64,000 nt of DNA from Pseudo-nitzschia pungens. Lineage: Eukaryota; Bacillariophyta; Bacillariophyceae; Bacillariales; Bacillariaceae. The DNA is taken from NCBI GenBank assembly GCA_037355855.1, contig CM074765.1, forward strand, positions 868,001 through 932,000, in the 5' to 3' direction. The notes beneath the pieces were generated by a model. That model had not been told where the DNA came from and ran no database searches. It saw only the letters and a program-made list of their open reading frames with translations. Below are positions 42,046-53,539 of this stretch, piece by piece; the stretch's first letter is position 1, and every line of letters begins with the position of its first letter. The position numbers and the translations under genes are program-made.

Positions 42046-42656
42046 TCCAGCGCCGCGCTGCTCCGGGCAAGGCAATCCGAGGCAATCCGAGGCAATTCGA
42101 GGCAATGCAGCTGATTAGGACCCAGATTCAAACAGGTCCGCCCTGACGGTGCCGCTGCGGGACACGTTCCAACCATCTATTCGTGTCCAAAGGCTTGTCA
42201 CGTGAGATCGACAAAGAAGACAGCCCCTTCTTTTGTCCTGAGGACTAATGAAATTAGACACGTCGATTCTATGGTAGACAAGATCGGAACGAACAGTACG
42301 GTGTCTCGAAGGCAATTCAAAATGGTTTTCAAATAAGTTATCGGACAATTCGATGCAACAATTGCATCGACAGACCGAATTCATTTTAAAAAATAGTGCT
42401 TAGCAATGAAAGAGAAACGCAAAAGATGCTCGGGATTCGATTGGGCAATCGAAACTGTGCAACAGTGGCGCATGCATGTATGTAAGCGTGCATGCGTATT
42501 CAATTAGTATTGTACACGTGGGATAGAACGAATAAAGATAACTTGTAACTTTCTCTTATTGTAGAATACTGGAATTAGCTATTCTTGAACTGGACTCACT
42601 GCAAACTACTGTATGTGACACAGTACCTGTGACACGAGTTTTCGGCTGAGCATGGA
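42046..42656. other. Convergent spacer
   Basis: Includes a decamer array (42070-42109) just after the coiled-coil gene. No gene seen. Confidence 0.5.
42070..42109. repeat. Decamer array, four copies
   Basis: Four tandem copies of GGCAATCCGA (two with single changes) 25 bases after the stop of the coiled-coil gene. Confidence 0.9.
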
Positions 42657-43331
42657 TCAGTCGACGAGATTAGAGGGAAACGGCTTGTCGCTCATCTGGA
42701 CTTTTCCCTTCCCCGCTTCGTTCACAAGACCCATGCTCTTCATGAGCGGAATGAGCTTGGTGTTCCCAAACGATCTCGGATTGCCGTAGCCGAGTTCTTT
42801 CGCGACGGCGCTCACCTTGTGGACCTTTCGATCCTTCAGGATTTCCCATAGCGTCCGCACCTTGTCGGAACCCAGCTTGCACTTTTGCTCCAGCTGCGCC
42901 AAAAACCGCTCGTGGACGTCCCCGAGGGTCTTGGCGCCGCGGTCCTTGGGCATCTCCGCGATGCCGGTTTTGCTGAGGACGAGGCTGCCCCCGACCGAGC
43001 CCTTTTCGGCGAGACCGGCCTCGCCCACCAGAATCTTGAGGCCCTTGGCGAACTTGTCCGATCGGGGGTTGGCGTACCCGATGGCGTTGGCCAGTTCCAG
43101 ACGGCTCCACTCTTTCATGCCGAACGAGTGCTCGTTGCACATGAACGCGTAAACGGCGTCGCTCACCTGTTGGGGGGTGCTGAGTCCGCTGCTGCTGCCG
43201 CCGCTGCCGCTGCTGCTGCGTCCGGCCTTGCTGGTGCCGGACCCTTTCTTTCGGTTGAGAGAGGTTTTGGTGGGTTTCGCGGGAGCCTTGGTGGCTTTCT
43301 TGTTCTTTGGGGTCTGGAGGCCTCTCGCCAT
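42657..43331 (-). CDS. Basic protein with two related helix-turn-helix-like segments
   Basis: 224 residues from the ATG at 43331 (the frame is open upstream, but that sequence is spacer-like). The N-terminal ~50 residues are Lys/Ala/Pro- then Ser/Gly-rich, similar to histone H1-type or nuclear tails. Two halves follow that share the phrase GYxNPRS: one around residues 85-110 (ELANAIGYANPRSDKFAKGLKIL...GLA) and one around 180-210 (AVAKELGYGNPRSFGNTKLIPLM...GLV). Each looks like a helix, turn, helix with a terminal Gly-Leu, suggesting a duplicated winged-helix or DNA-binding fold. Between them lies an acidic/Lys helix region. A nuclear DNA-binding role is inferred from the basic tail and these motifs. 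Family not recognised. Confidence 0.78.
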   Translation of the reverse strand: MARGLQTPKNKKATKAPAKPTKTSLNRKKGSGTSKAGRSSSGSGGSSSGLSTPQQVSDAVYAFMCNEHSFGMKEWSRLELANAIGYANPRSDKFAKGLKILVGEAGLAEKGSVGGSLVLSKTGIAEMPKDRGAKTLGDVHERFLAQLEQKCKLGSDKVRTLWEILKDRKVHKVSAVAKELGYGNPRSFGNTKLIPLMKSMGLVNEAGKGKVQMSDKPFPSNLVD

Positions 43332-44224
43332 GATGGTTTTGTAGTGGTTCGAGAATGGAGGAAGAAACGAATGCGGAGCAATGCACAATGGTGGCGTTCG
43401 AAGCAAATCAATCAATCCATCCGGCAAATCGATGCGATGCGAACGAGAACTGTGTGTCGCGGGAAAATGAGCACGAGCAGCGGAACGGCCAATATTCTGG
43501 GATGTGCACAACGATAGGATTGCATCACCGCGAAATGATCGCACAGTGAAGGAATTATCGCTCCCATCGGACCGGTTGCTGTTGCATCCAACACGCCCGG
43601 CATGCTGCATCGCATAATACACGGCGGATGCATCGGTTTCCCATAGAAACGGGTTTTGATAGCAAACGGACTAAGGTTTACCGTATGTGTGGCAAATCCA
43701 TTAAATCCATTGTGAATCCACATTGGGTCGGATGGAATTTTTTAGTCGTGGAACGTTTCTATGAATTTTCTATGAACTTCAAACTGTTGCGACTGCAATG
43801 ATACGGGACTCCGTAGTAGAAACAGGCATAACGATCGTACGGTAGATAAGGATACTCTACTGTATGCAATATCATGGAGACTGGTGACACACTTTTTCTT
43901 CCGCGTTGATGTGAATACGGCACGTGAACGAGTAGTTACTGTATTTAGAACCTTGAACGATAGTGCCGCGCGGCTAGTCGAGAATGGAAACACTACTAAT
44001 ACGAAGTAATTACCGGTACCGTACGTTATCACTTTTACGGGTAAGGTTACTGCTAACGCACCAGAGTCACCGGCAGCCATCCGGCCAACGCCTTCTTTCA
44101 TCAACTTCGCATCTCTCAATGTTTCAACCAATGGTTCCTCCATGTCTTGAACACCCGACGATGTACCGGTAAACCTTATGCGGGTTTCGTCACACAATTT
44201 TGAATAATGCAAACCTGATTCCGC
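43332..44224. other. Upstream spacer of the basic duplicated-domain gene
   Basis: A minus-strand frame at 43742-44212 (156 codons, starting with ATG) contains GTSSGVQDMEEPLVETLRDA, which looks coding, but the rest includes spacer words (ACCGGTACCGTACG and GTAAGGTTACTG near 44010-44055), so it is recorded only as a possible remnant. No other gene seen. Confidence 0.4.
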
Positions 44225-44945
44225 TACGATAACGTAGTACTACTACCAGCATTAGTACTAGTAAAATAGTAGTACTAGTAGTAGTACTACTACTACTACT
44301 AGTAGTAGTACTACTACTAGTAATACTTGTATCGTCCTACTACTACTACTACTACTACTACTAATATTACTACCTGTCAGACCAAAGAAAGAAATTGAGG
44401 GATGCAAGAACAACAAGAATGTCGTGGTTCGCTTTGGTGTTGGTTCCAAAAAGAGGGAATTGCTTCACTTGAGAAAGAGTATCATGCTGCTGCAGTGATG
44501 AGGCACATTGGTGGTTGTTAGTACTGGAAGGAGGTGAGGAGATGGAGGAAGATTGTTATGAGTTAGTACTAGTACTGATTGGGCTGTTGCTGCAATAAAA
44601 TACTACTAAATCCTCACCACTACTTGGGAGAGATCATGGTCACCTCTTCTTGTCTACTAGTACTGCTGCTACTACTAGGGGCTTTGTTGGTGTTTCAGAC
44701 TTCTTCTGCAGTAGATTGGAAAGGTTGAACTGAAAATTACTATCTAGTTAAAGAAACACTACTAGTAGTAGAAGAAGATGAATCAGTTTCAAATACTAGT
44801 AGCAGAATAGCTGCGCAGACTACTATGATGAAGCAGGTAGCTACCCATCCTCCTGTTTATCATAATCCTTGCTCGTTGAACTGCTGACGCAGGAGGAGGA
44901 GGAGGACTCGTCACTCATTCTTACTACTAGTAGTAAGCCTTACAA
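44225..44945. repeat. AT-rich island with ACTAGTAGTA-type repeats
   Basis: 720 bases without a gene. The densest part, 44264-44376, is a near-continuous series of TAC/TAG triplets forming several nested inverted repeats. Short copies recur at 44575-44590, 44655-44680, 44757-44775, 44795-44810 and 44922-44935. Matches the islands at 18, 30 and 62 kb in character. Confidence 0.65.
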
Positions 44946-45956
44946 GTAGACGTCTTGATACACAACTTTGATCGTCAATGAGATTCGCTTTTAACCGCTG
45001 GTGTCAAACAATGAGTTTGGTTCGTGATTTTGATGATAACCGGTGTCAACAGTATCGGGAACTTGTTCTTCATGCCTTGCACGTAAAGAAACCCTACTAA
45101 TTTTCATGAAACACGGGTGTCAAACAGCACCAAGCGATCGCGAAAGAAAGTATTTTATCCTGAACCTTGATCAACCTTTGGATAGCTGAAATTCTTCGCA
45201 ATCACGGCGGGGAAGTATCAAAGTTACAGTAAATTTTTCGGTATGTGCCCGAACTTCGAACGTGACGTCAGAAAAGCCAACATACGGACGAATACAATAA
45301 ATAATGAAAAGGCGTCTTGAAGAATTTCCTCAAGATAGTTTTGAGATGCATTTGCAACTCTTCGTACTATGGTAGTAGCCCAATACGGGACTTGGGCATT
45401 AAAGGGCGCTGAACTTTTTAACGGTTACACATCTGCACGGATTTGTACGGTTATAAGTAGGTTGGTATACATGCGTCTACTGTAGTTCTAAGAATTACAT
45501 TTTGATGACACAGATGACAGCACATTTTCGCTTTGAGCGCGACAAGTGATGAAATTGCGACGATACTTCATTCGGATTGGATGAAAGATTCCGAACAAGG
45601 AACGCGCAAAATGTTGTGAAGTGGAACAATCGTCATCTGTTGAAAAACTTAGAGACAGAAGAATACAATTACAGAGGAGCCACCAGTCGTCTATTTGCAA
45701 GTGCATTTAGATGGGATTGCAGAGATCGCAAATACCTATTCTCGAAACTTGGTTGCTAAATTCGCGATCTGGCGACGCGAAACTACACTAACCGGTATTG
45801 ATACAACTTACACACAGGAGATGACGATCGGACCTTAGGAGCAACAAGGAAGTGCATTAAAACGCCTGTGATAAAAGATCGAATTTTGAATCAACACGCA
45901 ACTATCGGCATACGGTCATTTTATTCCTTCTGAACCATTGTTGGAAACTGCAGATC
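44946..45956. other. Upstream region of the Hsp20 gene
   Basis: One kb with no supported gene. Heat-shock elements (nGAAnnTTCn arrays) should lie in the last few hundred bases; GAA/TTC words are present (for example around 45585-45600), but I cannot claim a clear array. Confidence 0.45.
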
Positions 45957-46442
45957 ATGTGCCTTTGTAAGAGCAACTCATCATCTACCATGGAAATATT
46001 GAACGATTATTCACTGAGTTCGAATGCAAAAATGAACTCCATCGCAGACCATAACGCCTCGAAGGTTTTTCCTTACAACCTGAACGGGGAGGGTAGCGAC
46101 ATTACAATTCACGAAGATGAGACGTGCTATTTACTTTCCATCGAGATGCCTGGTATTCACCAGAATGATCTACAAATCACGTTAGAGAAAAATGTTCTCA
46201 CAATCAGCGGTTATCGACGCAGCTCCAATACTTGCCACGATGATGACGATGAATGCAGTGAAGCGGAAAGGCCTTCCGTTGGATACAGCCACAAACGCAC
46301 GAAGAGACAAAGGCTCAGACGTCAGCTTGAGATTGATCCGAATGCTATCGATATCGAACGCGCCATGGCTGGCACATGGAACGGATGTTATACGCTGTAT
46401 GCCCCAAAGCGAAGACCGCAATTTAGAGACATGATGCTTTGA
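45957..46442 (+). CDS. Small heat-shock protein (Hsp20/alpha-crystallin domain)
   Basis: 161 residues, single exon, ATG at 45957. Small heat-shock proteins are ATP-independent holdases. The alpha-crystallin domain starts near residue 45 with ITIHEDETCYLLSIEMPGI (beta-2/3 with the Pro-Gly of the family), then DLQITLEKNVLTISGYR (beta-4/5). A polar loop of about 35 residues (NTCHDDDDECSEAERPSVGYSHKRTKRQR) replaces the usual short beta-6 loop, then RRQLEIDPNAIDIERAMAGTWNGCYTLYAPKR, equivalent to the F-x-L-P-x-x-V/I-D-x-x-x-I-x-A-x-x-x-N-G-x-L-x-x-x-x-P-K block. The Gly of A-x-x-x-N-G-V/L is present but L is Y-T-L. There is no C-terminal I-x-I/V motif, so oligomer assembly may differ. Likely cytosolic. 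Confidence 0.9.
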   Translation: MCLCKSNSSSTMEILNDYSLSSNAKMNSIADHNASKVFPYNLNGEGSDITIHEDETCYLLSIEMPGIHQNDLQITLEKNVLTISGYRRSSNTCHDDDDECSEAERPSVGYSHKRTKRQRLRRQLEIDPNAIDIERAMAGTWNGCYTLYAPKRRPQFRDMML

Positions 46443-47417
46443 ATCAGGGGTGATGCTAAATTTCAACACGCATCCAGATTCCTATGTCATCAAACTTTTG
46501 TACACCTTCATTTCATTCAACCATCGTGACACCGAGAGCCACGAGGTTCGAAATACCATCGAAGCAGTGGCTCATTCGACGACTCTCATCGAACTAAGGT
46601 GCTCATCCAACCATGTTGCAATATCTCTGCACCTCCACCCTTCCAAGATTTTTTCTTTTTGAACCTGTTTTGCACAATAGAACTTTCACTGCTAACACTA
46701 ATTTTTAACAACTCATTTTAGAAACGCCAAAAACCTCTAGTTTATTACAATCTTATAAATATCCTTAGCAATCATTGTCTTGTGGCACTGTAAAGAATCA
46801 CAGAAGACTTTGATTTTAGATATATGTTCTCGTTACCGGTAAACCTTCCTTGTACTTACCGTAGTGATTGTTTCATAGAATTTGTTCATTTTTTTCTACT
46901 GTATCCGTTCCAGGAAGTACGAGTAATGGCCTCCGCCCCTATTACCATCACTTTTCGGACTTCAAGTTCTCCTAATATCAAATTCTTACGACTTGTACGG
47001 GTGTCCCAATGGTACCAACACGGTACGTGCATACGGCACCGTTTCTTCACTAGCGTTTAGCTTTGTGTACGACCGTACAGACTGAATTTTGAGCACTCCG
47101 TTTGAGTCCTCTCATTTCGTGACTTACTGCCGACCACCGAAAAATTACACGGGATGAGCAACAACAATAATAATCTCTCCCCCGATCGGATAAACATCAA
47201 TTTCCGAGACAATTGAAAATCTGAACTCTGAACCTTTCTCCCTCTAGTAGTAGCTGCAGCAGGGCTTACCGGAGACCTACCCAAAAGTCGCCATCGGTTC
47301 CTGAATTGAAGTGAATCGCAAATACTAAAAGGAATCTATTGTGGTTCGTTGGGAGCAACCCACGCGAATCTTCATCAAGCCTTTGGTTTTTTTGTTGATC
47401 GGAGAAAATATACGACC
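46443..47417. other. Spacer between Hsp20 and UTP13 genes
   Basis: No gene seen. ACCGGTAAACCTTCC and ACCGTAGTG words near 46835-46865, and a GGTACC/TACGGTACGTGC cluster near 47010-47035. The 5-prime leader of the UTP13 gene probably occupies the last 100-200 bases. Confidence 0.5.
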
Positions 47418-50400
47418 ATGGCGATTGACATGAGCAAAGTGAAGTTCGTTCAAGTCGTTGACGATCCTGTGGACTTCGACGATGACGAAGCGATGGAAGA
47501 AGCAGAACAAGAGCAAAACGAAAGTGGCAACAAGAATGTGATGGGAATGCTATCGAAATCTTGGTCCGTGGCTTCGGCTCACGTACCTACATTTACCGGT
47601 GGCAGGGTAACCCATTCGTATCACAACACCGCACAGAAAGGCGGCAGTGACGACCCTGACGAGATCGACCGTAGGAACAAAAATCCATTTTTGCTTCTGC
47701 CCGTTCATGGGGATGTCGCTGTGGTGGACGCAACAAAGGGAATCAAGTTAGGAACGGTTCGAGGCGGAAGTGGGGCAGATGCAGCAGGTGGATATTCAGG
47801 AGCAGATGTTGGTGACGATGATGACGAAGAGGATGGCGTCGATCAAGATGGTATCATGGCTTATGCATTGGATCACAGAAATCGATTTATCATGACGTGC
47901 GCTCGAAACAACATGCTGCGACAATACTCTATAATCAGAACCGTACAAGAAGAAGACCTCAGCGAAATGGACGAGATCGACAAACCAGAAGATGACGAAG
48001 AGTCTAGCGACAAAAAGATTATGACAAAAACAGAGCTCGTGCAAACGTGGGGGAGATCGGGTCACACTCTTCCTGTCACCACTATGGCATACCACGATTC
48101 TGACATTTTTTTGGCAACGGGGTCCGTGGACGGGACGGTCCGAATCTGGGACACTCGAGGAAGATACGTGACGCATGTGTTTCGACCATTAACAGGTGGG
48201 AGTGCAGGAGAAGCACTCGGTGGAGGTCGATCGGGGGTATCGTCTATTAGATGGAGACCAGGAACGGATAAATTGATCATTGCAATTGGTAGAGAAGATG
48301 GTAGCATTGCGATCCATGATTTGCGTGATCCCATGACCGATTTGGATCGCGTGGTTGTTCTACGGGATCATCTCAGTGCTGTCACGTGCATGGACTGGTG
48401 GGGCGACGAATTCTTTGTTACGACGGGTCGCGATGCGATCTTAAACTTGTGGAGAGTCGTTGTCATACCAGCTGAAAATGATGCTGAAGACGGAAATGAT
48501 GCAAAGCGAAAAAAGAAGAACAGGCGGAAAGGCAAAAACGTCAAGGATGCAAGTCCGCCAAAGGATCGAGTGACGTATCCGACGCATCCAAACGATTCCG
48601 GTGTACGAACAAATAGAAGGAATGGTCGTTTTGTCTAGAGATTTATCTAGTGACAACGAAATTCGAATCATCACAGCTGGAAGCAAGGGATCTCTCCGAC
48701 GATGGAAAGCAGAGGTAGTTCAAGGTCAAACTCCCGAACTCGTTCAGACGCTTCAACAACCCTCATCAGAGTCTTTTGGAGAAGCCCGCGGAGGATATAT
48801 GGGATTAGTCCTCAATCATACCGCAATAGCCAATGGAACGACCAATGAGTTTTTGATTGCCGTTGATGCAGAGCACAATTTATCCTTTGTTGATCATGTT
48901 CTGTCTTTGAACCGCACTATTGTGGGCCACAATGATGAAATCTTGGACTTGAAGATCATTCCTTCTCATAGCGGCTCATCGAACTCCATCGTTGTAGCTA
49001 CCAACAGCCCGCAAGTTCGAGTCTTTGATTTGGAAAACTTTTCCTGCTCAGTCCTTGACGGTCACACGGCAACAGTCCTCTGTGTGGATGCAAGTCCGTG
49101 CGGAAGATACTTGGCAAGTGCTGGAAAAGACAAGACTCTTCGCCTGTGGTCTACTGAGACGCACAAATGCATTGGAATCGCAGAAGGACACACAGAACCT
49201 ATTGGAGCTTGTGGTATGTCTCAAAAATTAGGTCGATACGAAGTGGGCGGGAAAGCCGCTCGCAACGGAGGTGGAGCCTTTTGCGTGACAGCGAGTGTTG
49301 ACAAGACACTGAAACGATGGAATCTATTAGGCCCCGATGATTGGGACGAAGAAGGGGTTATCGAACTGGAAGCCGTCACGAGTGTGCGGGGCCATGACAA
49401 AGACATCAACATAATATCCATTGCCCCCAATGACTCTGTGGTTGCATCTGGTTCCCAAGACAAAACCGTGAAGCTTGTGGAACGCCACGGATCTAGCACT
49501 TCGAGCGACTTTGAAAGGGCACAGGAGGGGCGTTTGGGATTGCCAATTTTCGCCCATCGATCGAGTCCTAGCAACAAGCAGTGGAGACAAGACTATCAAA
49601 CTTTGGTCTCTTTCAGATTTTTCGTGCGTGAGAACGTTTCAAGGACATTTGTCGAGCGTCCTGAGAGTTCGATTCTTGTCGACTGGTTTGCAACTGGTGT
49701 CATCCGGGGCTGACGGGCTTCTCAAACTCTGGACGATTCGCACAAACGAATGCGAGACAACCTTGGACGGCCATTCAAACAAGGTATGGGCCATGGATCT
49801 TGCTAATGGCAATAACGCAGATTTTGTAGTGAGCGGTGCTGCGGATTCCAGGATTCTGGTATGGGAAGACACTACCGCACAACTAGAGGACGAAGAACGA
49901 GCGCAAGAAGCGGAACGAATCTTGCTGGACCAAAAAATGGCGAATCATTTGCGACACAAGGAATACGACAAAGCTCTAGACATTGCACTGCAAGTAGATA
50001 AGCCGAGGCAAGCACTGAAAATCTTGACCGCACTGCTCGAGAACGAAATATCTTCCTCCAAGAACAAGGACGGGAAACAACCTGTTACCATTTTACAGAG
50101 GCACGTTGCCGAGTGGGATTTGGACCGGATCGCACAAGTCTTGAAGTACTGCAGAGAATGGAACACCCGTGCCCGGAACTCGTCGTTGGCAATGTGGGTG
50201 CTACAAGCTATTGTTACTACAATTACCGTCGACCGACTAACATCGAAAGAGGCCATAGAAACTAAGCACGGAAGTGTCCCCGAAATATTGGCCGGAATCA
50301 CTCCTTACGCCGAGCGACATTTCGAGCGACTCGATCGTTTGCACGCAAACTCCTACCTCCTGGATTACATGCTGGTCAACATGTCGTCGTTGGATCCAAT

Positions 50401-50656
50401 CCTAGATACTTCCCCGGATGTGAAGGATACCGATGCCGAGGCGGAATTTGCTCGGTGGGAAGCCAAGAGCAAGCCGGTCTTGCCACCAAAATTCATCGAC
50501 GGTCGCATACAGAAGGGTGGTCAGGCTATCGTGGGAGGCAGAGGTAATACTGTTGAAAGCAGTGACGATGACGATAGCGATGTTGACGACGATAGCGATG
50601 CAGTCATGACCGTCGGCGATAGCAGTTCGTCCGAATCCGAGGATGAAGACAATTAA
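47418..50656 (+). CDS. UTP13: UTP13/TBL3, WD40 subunit of the small-subunit processome; frame broken at two sites
   Basis: UTP13 (TBL3 in humans) is a UTP-B component needed for 18S rRNA processing in the nucleolus. The sequence holds two WD40 propellers and the Utp13 C-terminal domain: blocks such as TGSVDGTVRIWDTRG, AGKDKTLRLWSTE, GHDKDINIISIAPND, GHRRGVWDCQFSPIDRVLATSSGDKTIKLW and SGADGLLKLWTIRTNECETTLDGHSNKVWAMDL match TBL3 block by block, followed by HLRHKEYDKALDIALQVDKP and a final acidic tail. The start is the ATG at 47418. Two shifts are unmistakable: at about 48591 (IPVYEQIEG, TBL3-like VPVFES, lies one frame on) and at 49475-49476, where AAG CTT GTG GAA interrupts a WD motif that must read Lys-Leu-Trp-Asn. 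Removing one base at each gives about 1078 residues. As this is an essential gene in eukaryotes, sequence error or recoding is more likely than pseudogenisation. Confidence 0.93.
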
Positions 50657-51441
50657 GTTTGTAGTGACTCAGCTGATGAGAACTACCAACAACAGTATGT
50701 AACGGTTGTTACTAGAGACTCAATGAAAGGCCGTCTTTTTGAATCCACAAGTGTACGTGTGAAGTTTTTGCTGTTTGCGCAAATGAACACAGTCGTATTG
50801 TTCTAATTAATGTGATCGTAGTGAAAAGAGATCAGATTCTGATGTCAATCTTGCTTCGATCGTCGAATCAATCGCACAAACACACTTCCGACTTCCGGTA
50901 ACCCACGAGTACGAGTACTCGTATTACACAATGAATACCGTCTAGTGTGCTTCCTAACTAAGAAAGATTATAGTTCCTTGAATCATCTTTCCACCATTTC
51001 CCAGCCGACCAGATGTCGCTTGCTACACTCAGTTCATTTGGACTTGCAATCATTTTAGAGGGGAAACAATTTAAACGATAAACAATTTATATTATTATAT
51101 TTATGTTTGCAAAGCTGTATTTAATAATACGTAACAGTAAATCATTTTAATAGCTCTCATATGGTTCCCTTTCAAAATATTTACATTCAAAACATACATT
51201 CATCAAATGTCCCGATTCAATTCAAAACTTCATTATAACCTAACCGGCAGCTCGGAACATGTTGCGCAGACGAGCAAAATCAGAAACCGGTCAATACGCT
51301 TCTCTGCAATACTGTGACCAAAGATTAATTTTCGGCCGTAGTCTCCATTCGCATCAGAATGATTGCAATCGAGAAAGCAAAGAACGCAGTTTGGATGGAT
51401 TGCTTTCCGTTCAGCTCTTGTGCACTGCAATCATCAATCAT
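50657..51441. other. Convergent spacer
   Basis: Between UTP13 (+) and the HIR gene (-). AT-rich, especially 51060-51200, with likely 3-prime untranslated ends. No gene seen. Confidence 0.5.
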
Positions 51442-52627
51442 TTATTTTCCCGTCGCAGCATTGGCCTGCAGGAGTGATCCACGCATGTCGTCGGCGAAAG
51501 AGCGGCTGCTGGGAACAAAGGTAGTCCGGCAATGCGGGGCACTTCCCACATCGCGTATCATGTCAAAGTATTGGGTCAGCAACAGCAAATCCATCACGTC
51601 CTTGGTGTCGGCGGACGTGTGGCCCGAAAACTCGACGATGCTCGATTTCAATCCATCGACAATCGCCTTGCGCTGCCGCGACACACCCACACCGCTCAAG
51701 TACAGGGCTTCGGCACCGGCCTCGGCCGACTTGACCTGTAGAATCTTGTCTCCCTCGGCGCGTTCTGCGACGGCGAACTTGAGGCGCTTGGAGGAGTTGA
51801 TTTCGTTCATCGCGTTCTTGACGCGCTGGTCGGGATCGAGATCGGTAATGAGTGTTTGGAGAATCTGGTACCCATACGAAGTGAAGGAATCCGACAGGGC
51901 ATTCTTCACCGAGGTAGCGAGTTCCTCCTTGGCTTCAAAGGCTTCATCGAGCTCAAGGGTTGGGAGGGTAGCTCTCATAACGTCGTAGACATGGGCCCTG
52001 GTAGGATTGATGGCAAAACGATCGAAAGCATGGTAATGCGTGTTAGTGATCAATTTGGCAACGCTGCATTGCGATATACTTCTTTATTACACACAAGGAC
52101 AAACACTCACGTGATTTGTTGCGCTGGATTCGTCAATGCATAAAAGGCCTCAAATACATTTTCTCGCAAGACTTGGTACTGTTGTTTCGAGAATGGACAG
52201 AAAATGTGAAATAAACATCCAACAGTGACGGCAGAAAGAGCGAGAAACATTATTAACATTATTTCGATGATGGAGTAAGTGTTAGATTCGGGGGAGGTGA
52301 AAAAGTTCGCTCATTTCATCGAACGAGTTATAAAAAGTTGAGAATACCTTCGAAATCCAGGTCGGCATCTCAATCTCAATGTCATCCTAGAACATAAAGG
52401 TCGCGTACCTGGACGGAGACGACAGCTGTCAAAAATACATTATCCTTAGTCTTTGTTTCGACACGAACATCAATCTGTTGAACACGGAAACTCAGTCTTC
52501 CAACGAGCTGTTCCATGGGACAAAAAATCACCCCCAAACCGGGTTGGGCCAAACGCTTGTATCGTCCCCACTGTTCAATCACGCCAACTTCGGACGTGCT
52601 GATGGTAAAACAGCAAGGAATGCACAT
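51442..52627 (-). CDS. HIR-type SPFH/prohibitin-domain protein (three exons)
   Basis: Exons: 52409-52627 (73 codons from the ATG at 52627), 52111-52178 and 51442-51997, joined by GT-AG introns of 230 and 113 bases; product 280 residues, the usual HIR length (~285). HIR proteins form ring-like oligomers on membrane microdomains; in plants they function in stress responses, while the diatom role is unknown. The sequence has the SPFH core: VGVIEQWGRYKRLAQPGLGVIFCP, DVRVETKTKDNVFLTAVVSVQ, then YQVLRENVFEAFYALTNPAQQI, HVYDVMRATLPTLELDEAF and SYGYQILQTLITDLDPD. The C-terminal block with DKILQVKSAEAGAEALYLSG and RQRKAIVDGL is also diagnostic. The start MCIPCC lacks a myristoylation glycine but its Cys cluster could be palmitoylated. 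A 39-base exon between tiny 22- and 169-base introns is possible in place of the 230-base intron. Confidence 0.93.
51998..52110 (-). other. Intron of the HIR gene
   Basis: 113 bases, GTGAGT donor and CCTACCAG acceptor. It is required to join QQI-T to AHVYDV in frame. Confidence 0.9.
52179..52408 (-). other. Intron of the HIR gene
   Basis: 230 bases with a GTACGC donor and an AACAACAG acceptor. It joins VVSVQ to YQVLRENV. Within it, CTAG at the end of the first 22 bases and an in-frame 39-base open stretch ending AAG before GTATTC could form a cassette exon. Confidence 0.85.
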
Positions 52628-53539
52628 TGTTTGGTGTCGTTGATTCCACTGGGTGTTGTTATCAAAAAGCGTTGGATAGTATCGGTGATGGCAACTAAGA
52701 GTAAACCTTACTGTTATCGTATAATCGTTCTTTATGAAACTCGCAACTTCAGGTTCGTCTAGATTCTAGATGCTGCCGTTGCGATCGCTTCTGAATCTTG
52801 GAAACCTACCGGGTATCAATCCTACCGAAGCGTACGATTATGAGTAAACCTTAGGACGAAGTGATTGAGGCGTCTCTTTGTCAATCTCAAGATAAAAAGA
52901 GAATTCTCTACCAGCAGCGCGACGAGACGGGAACCGAGGAAGATCCAAAAAATTAAATCGTGCTGAAGCTTTCTTATTGCCTCTGATTGAGAATTGTCGC
53001 ATGCCTATCTCGTATGCAATATGATGCGTTCTCCTAAGTTTCCATAATTCATACACGTGTTCTTTCAATCATGGGCGTCCCAAAAAAATATAAGCCTATG
53101 CTTCAGTATTATTATACCTATGATATGTTCTATCCATATCATATGATCGGGTCATTGACAGACATGAGTGCCCAACACCCGTCAACCACGAAAACAACGA
53201 AAGTCAAGAGCCTCACAACAATTTCTGTCAACGCCTTCGGATCAATCTCAAAAAAGAAATTCAGGGTCCGCAAGCTCCCACCACAACTAATACGGTACGA
53301 AGTAAGTTATCTCGATCATCACAAACCGAATTGTTCATGGTTACAACGAACAATGCCGATCCGTGGATAGTCTGCGCAGAAAAGGATGTGGAAACACTCA
53401 AAGCAAGCAAGCTCTCTAATCAAATCTTTTGAGTGTTGCATCGACCCTGATGATTCCGTTTTAACAACGTGCGGAACAGACACAATCTTCCACACAAGGA
53501 GCAACTCTGTGACGCAAGAATTGAAATGGACCCGTCGCG
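52628..53539. other. Divergent spacer
   Basis: Upstream region of the HIR gene (-) and the JMJD7-like gene (+). GTAAACCTTACTGTTATCG and GAGTAAACCTTAGGACG words are at 52690 and 52840. A frame of 99 codons at 53071-53370 has no recognisable content. Confidence 0.5.

Noticed and set aside
53071..53370. 99-codon plus-strand frame beginning with ATG
   Set aside because: Tyr/Lys/Thr-rich, without homology signals, and immediately upstream of a real gene; likely chance.
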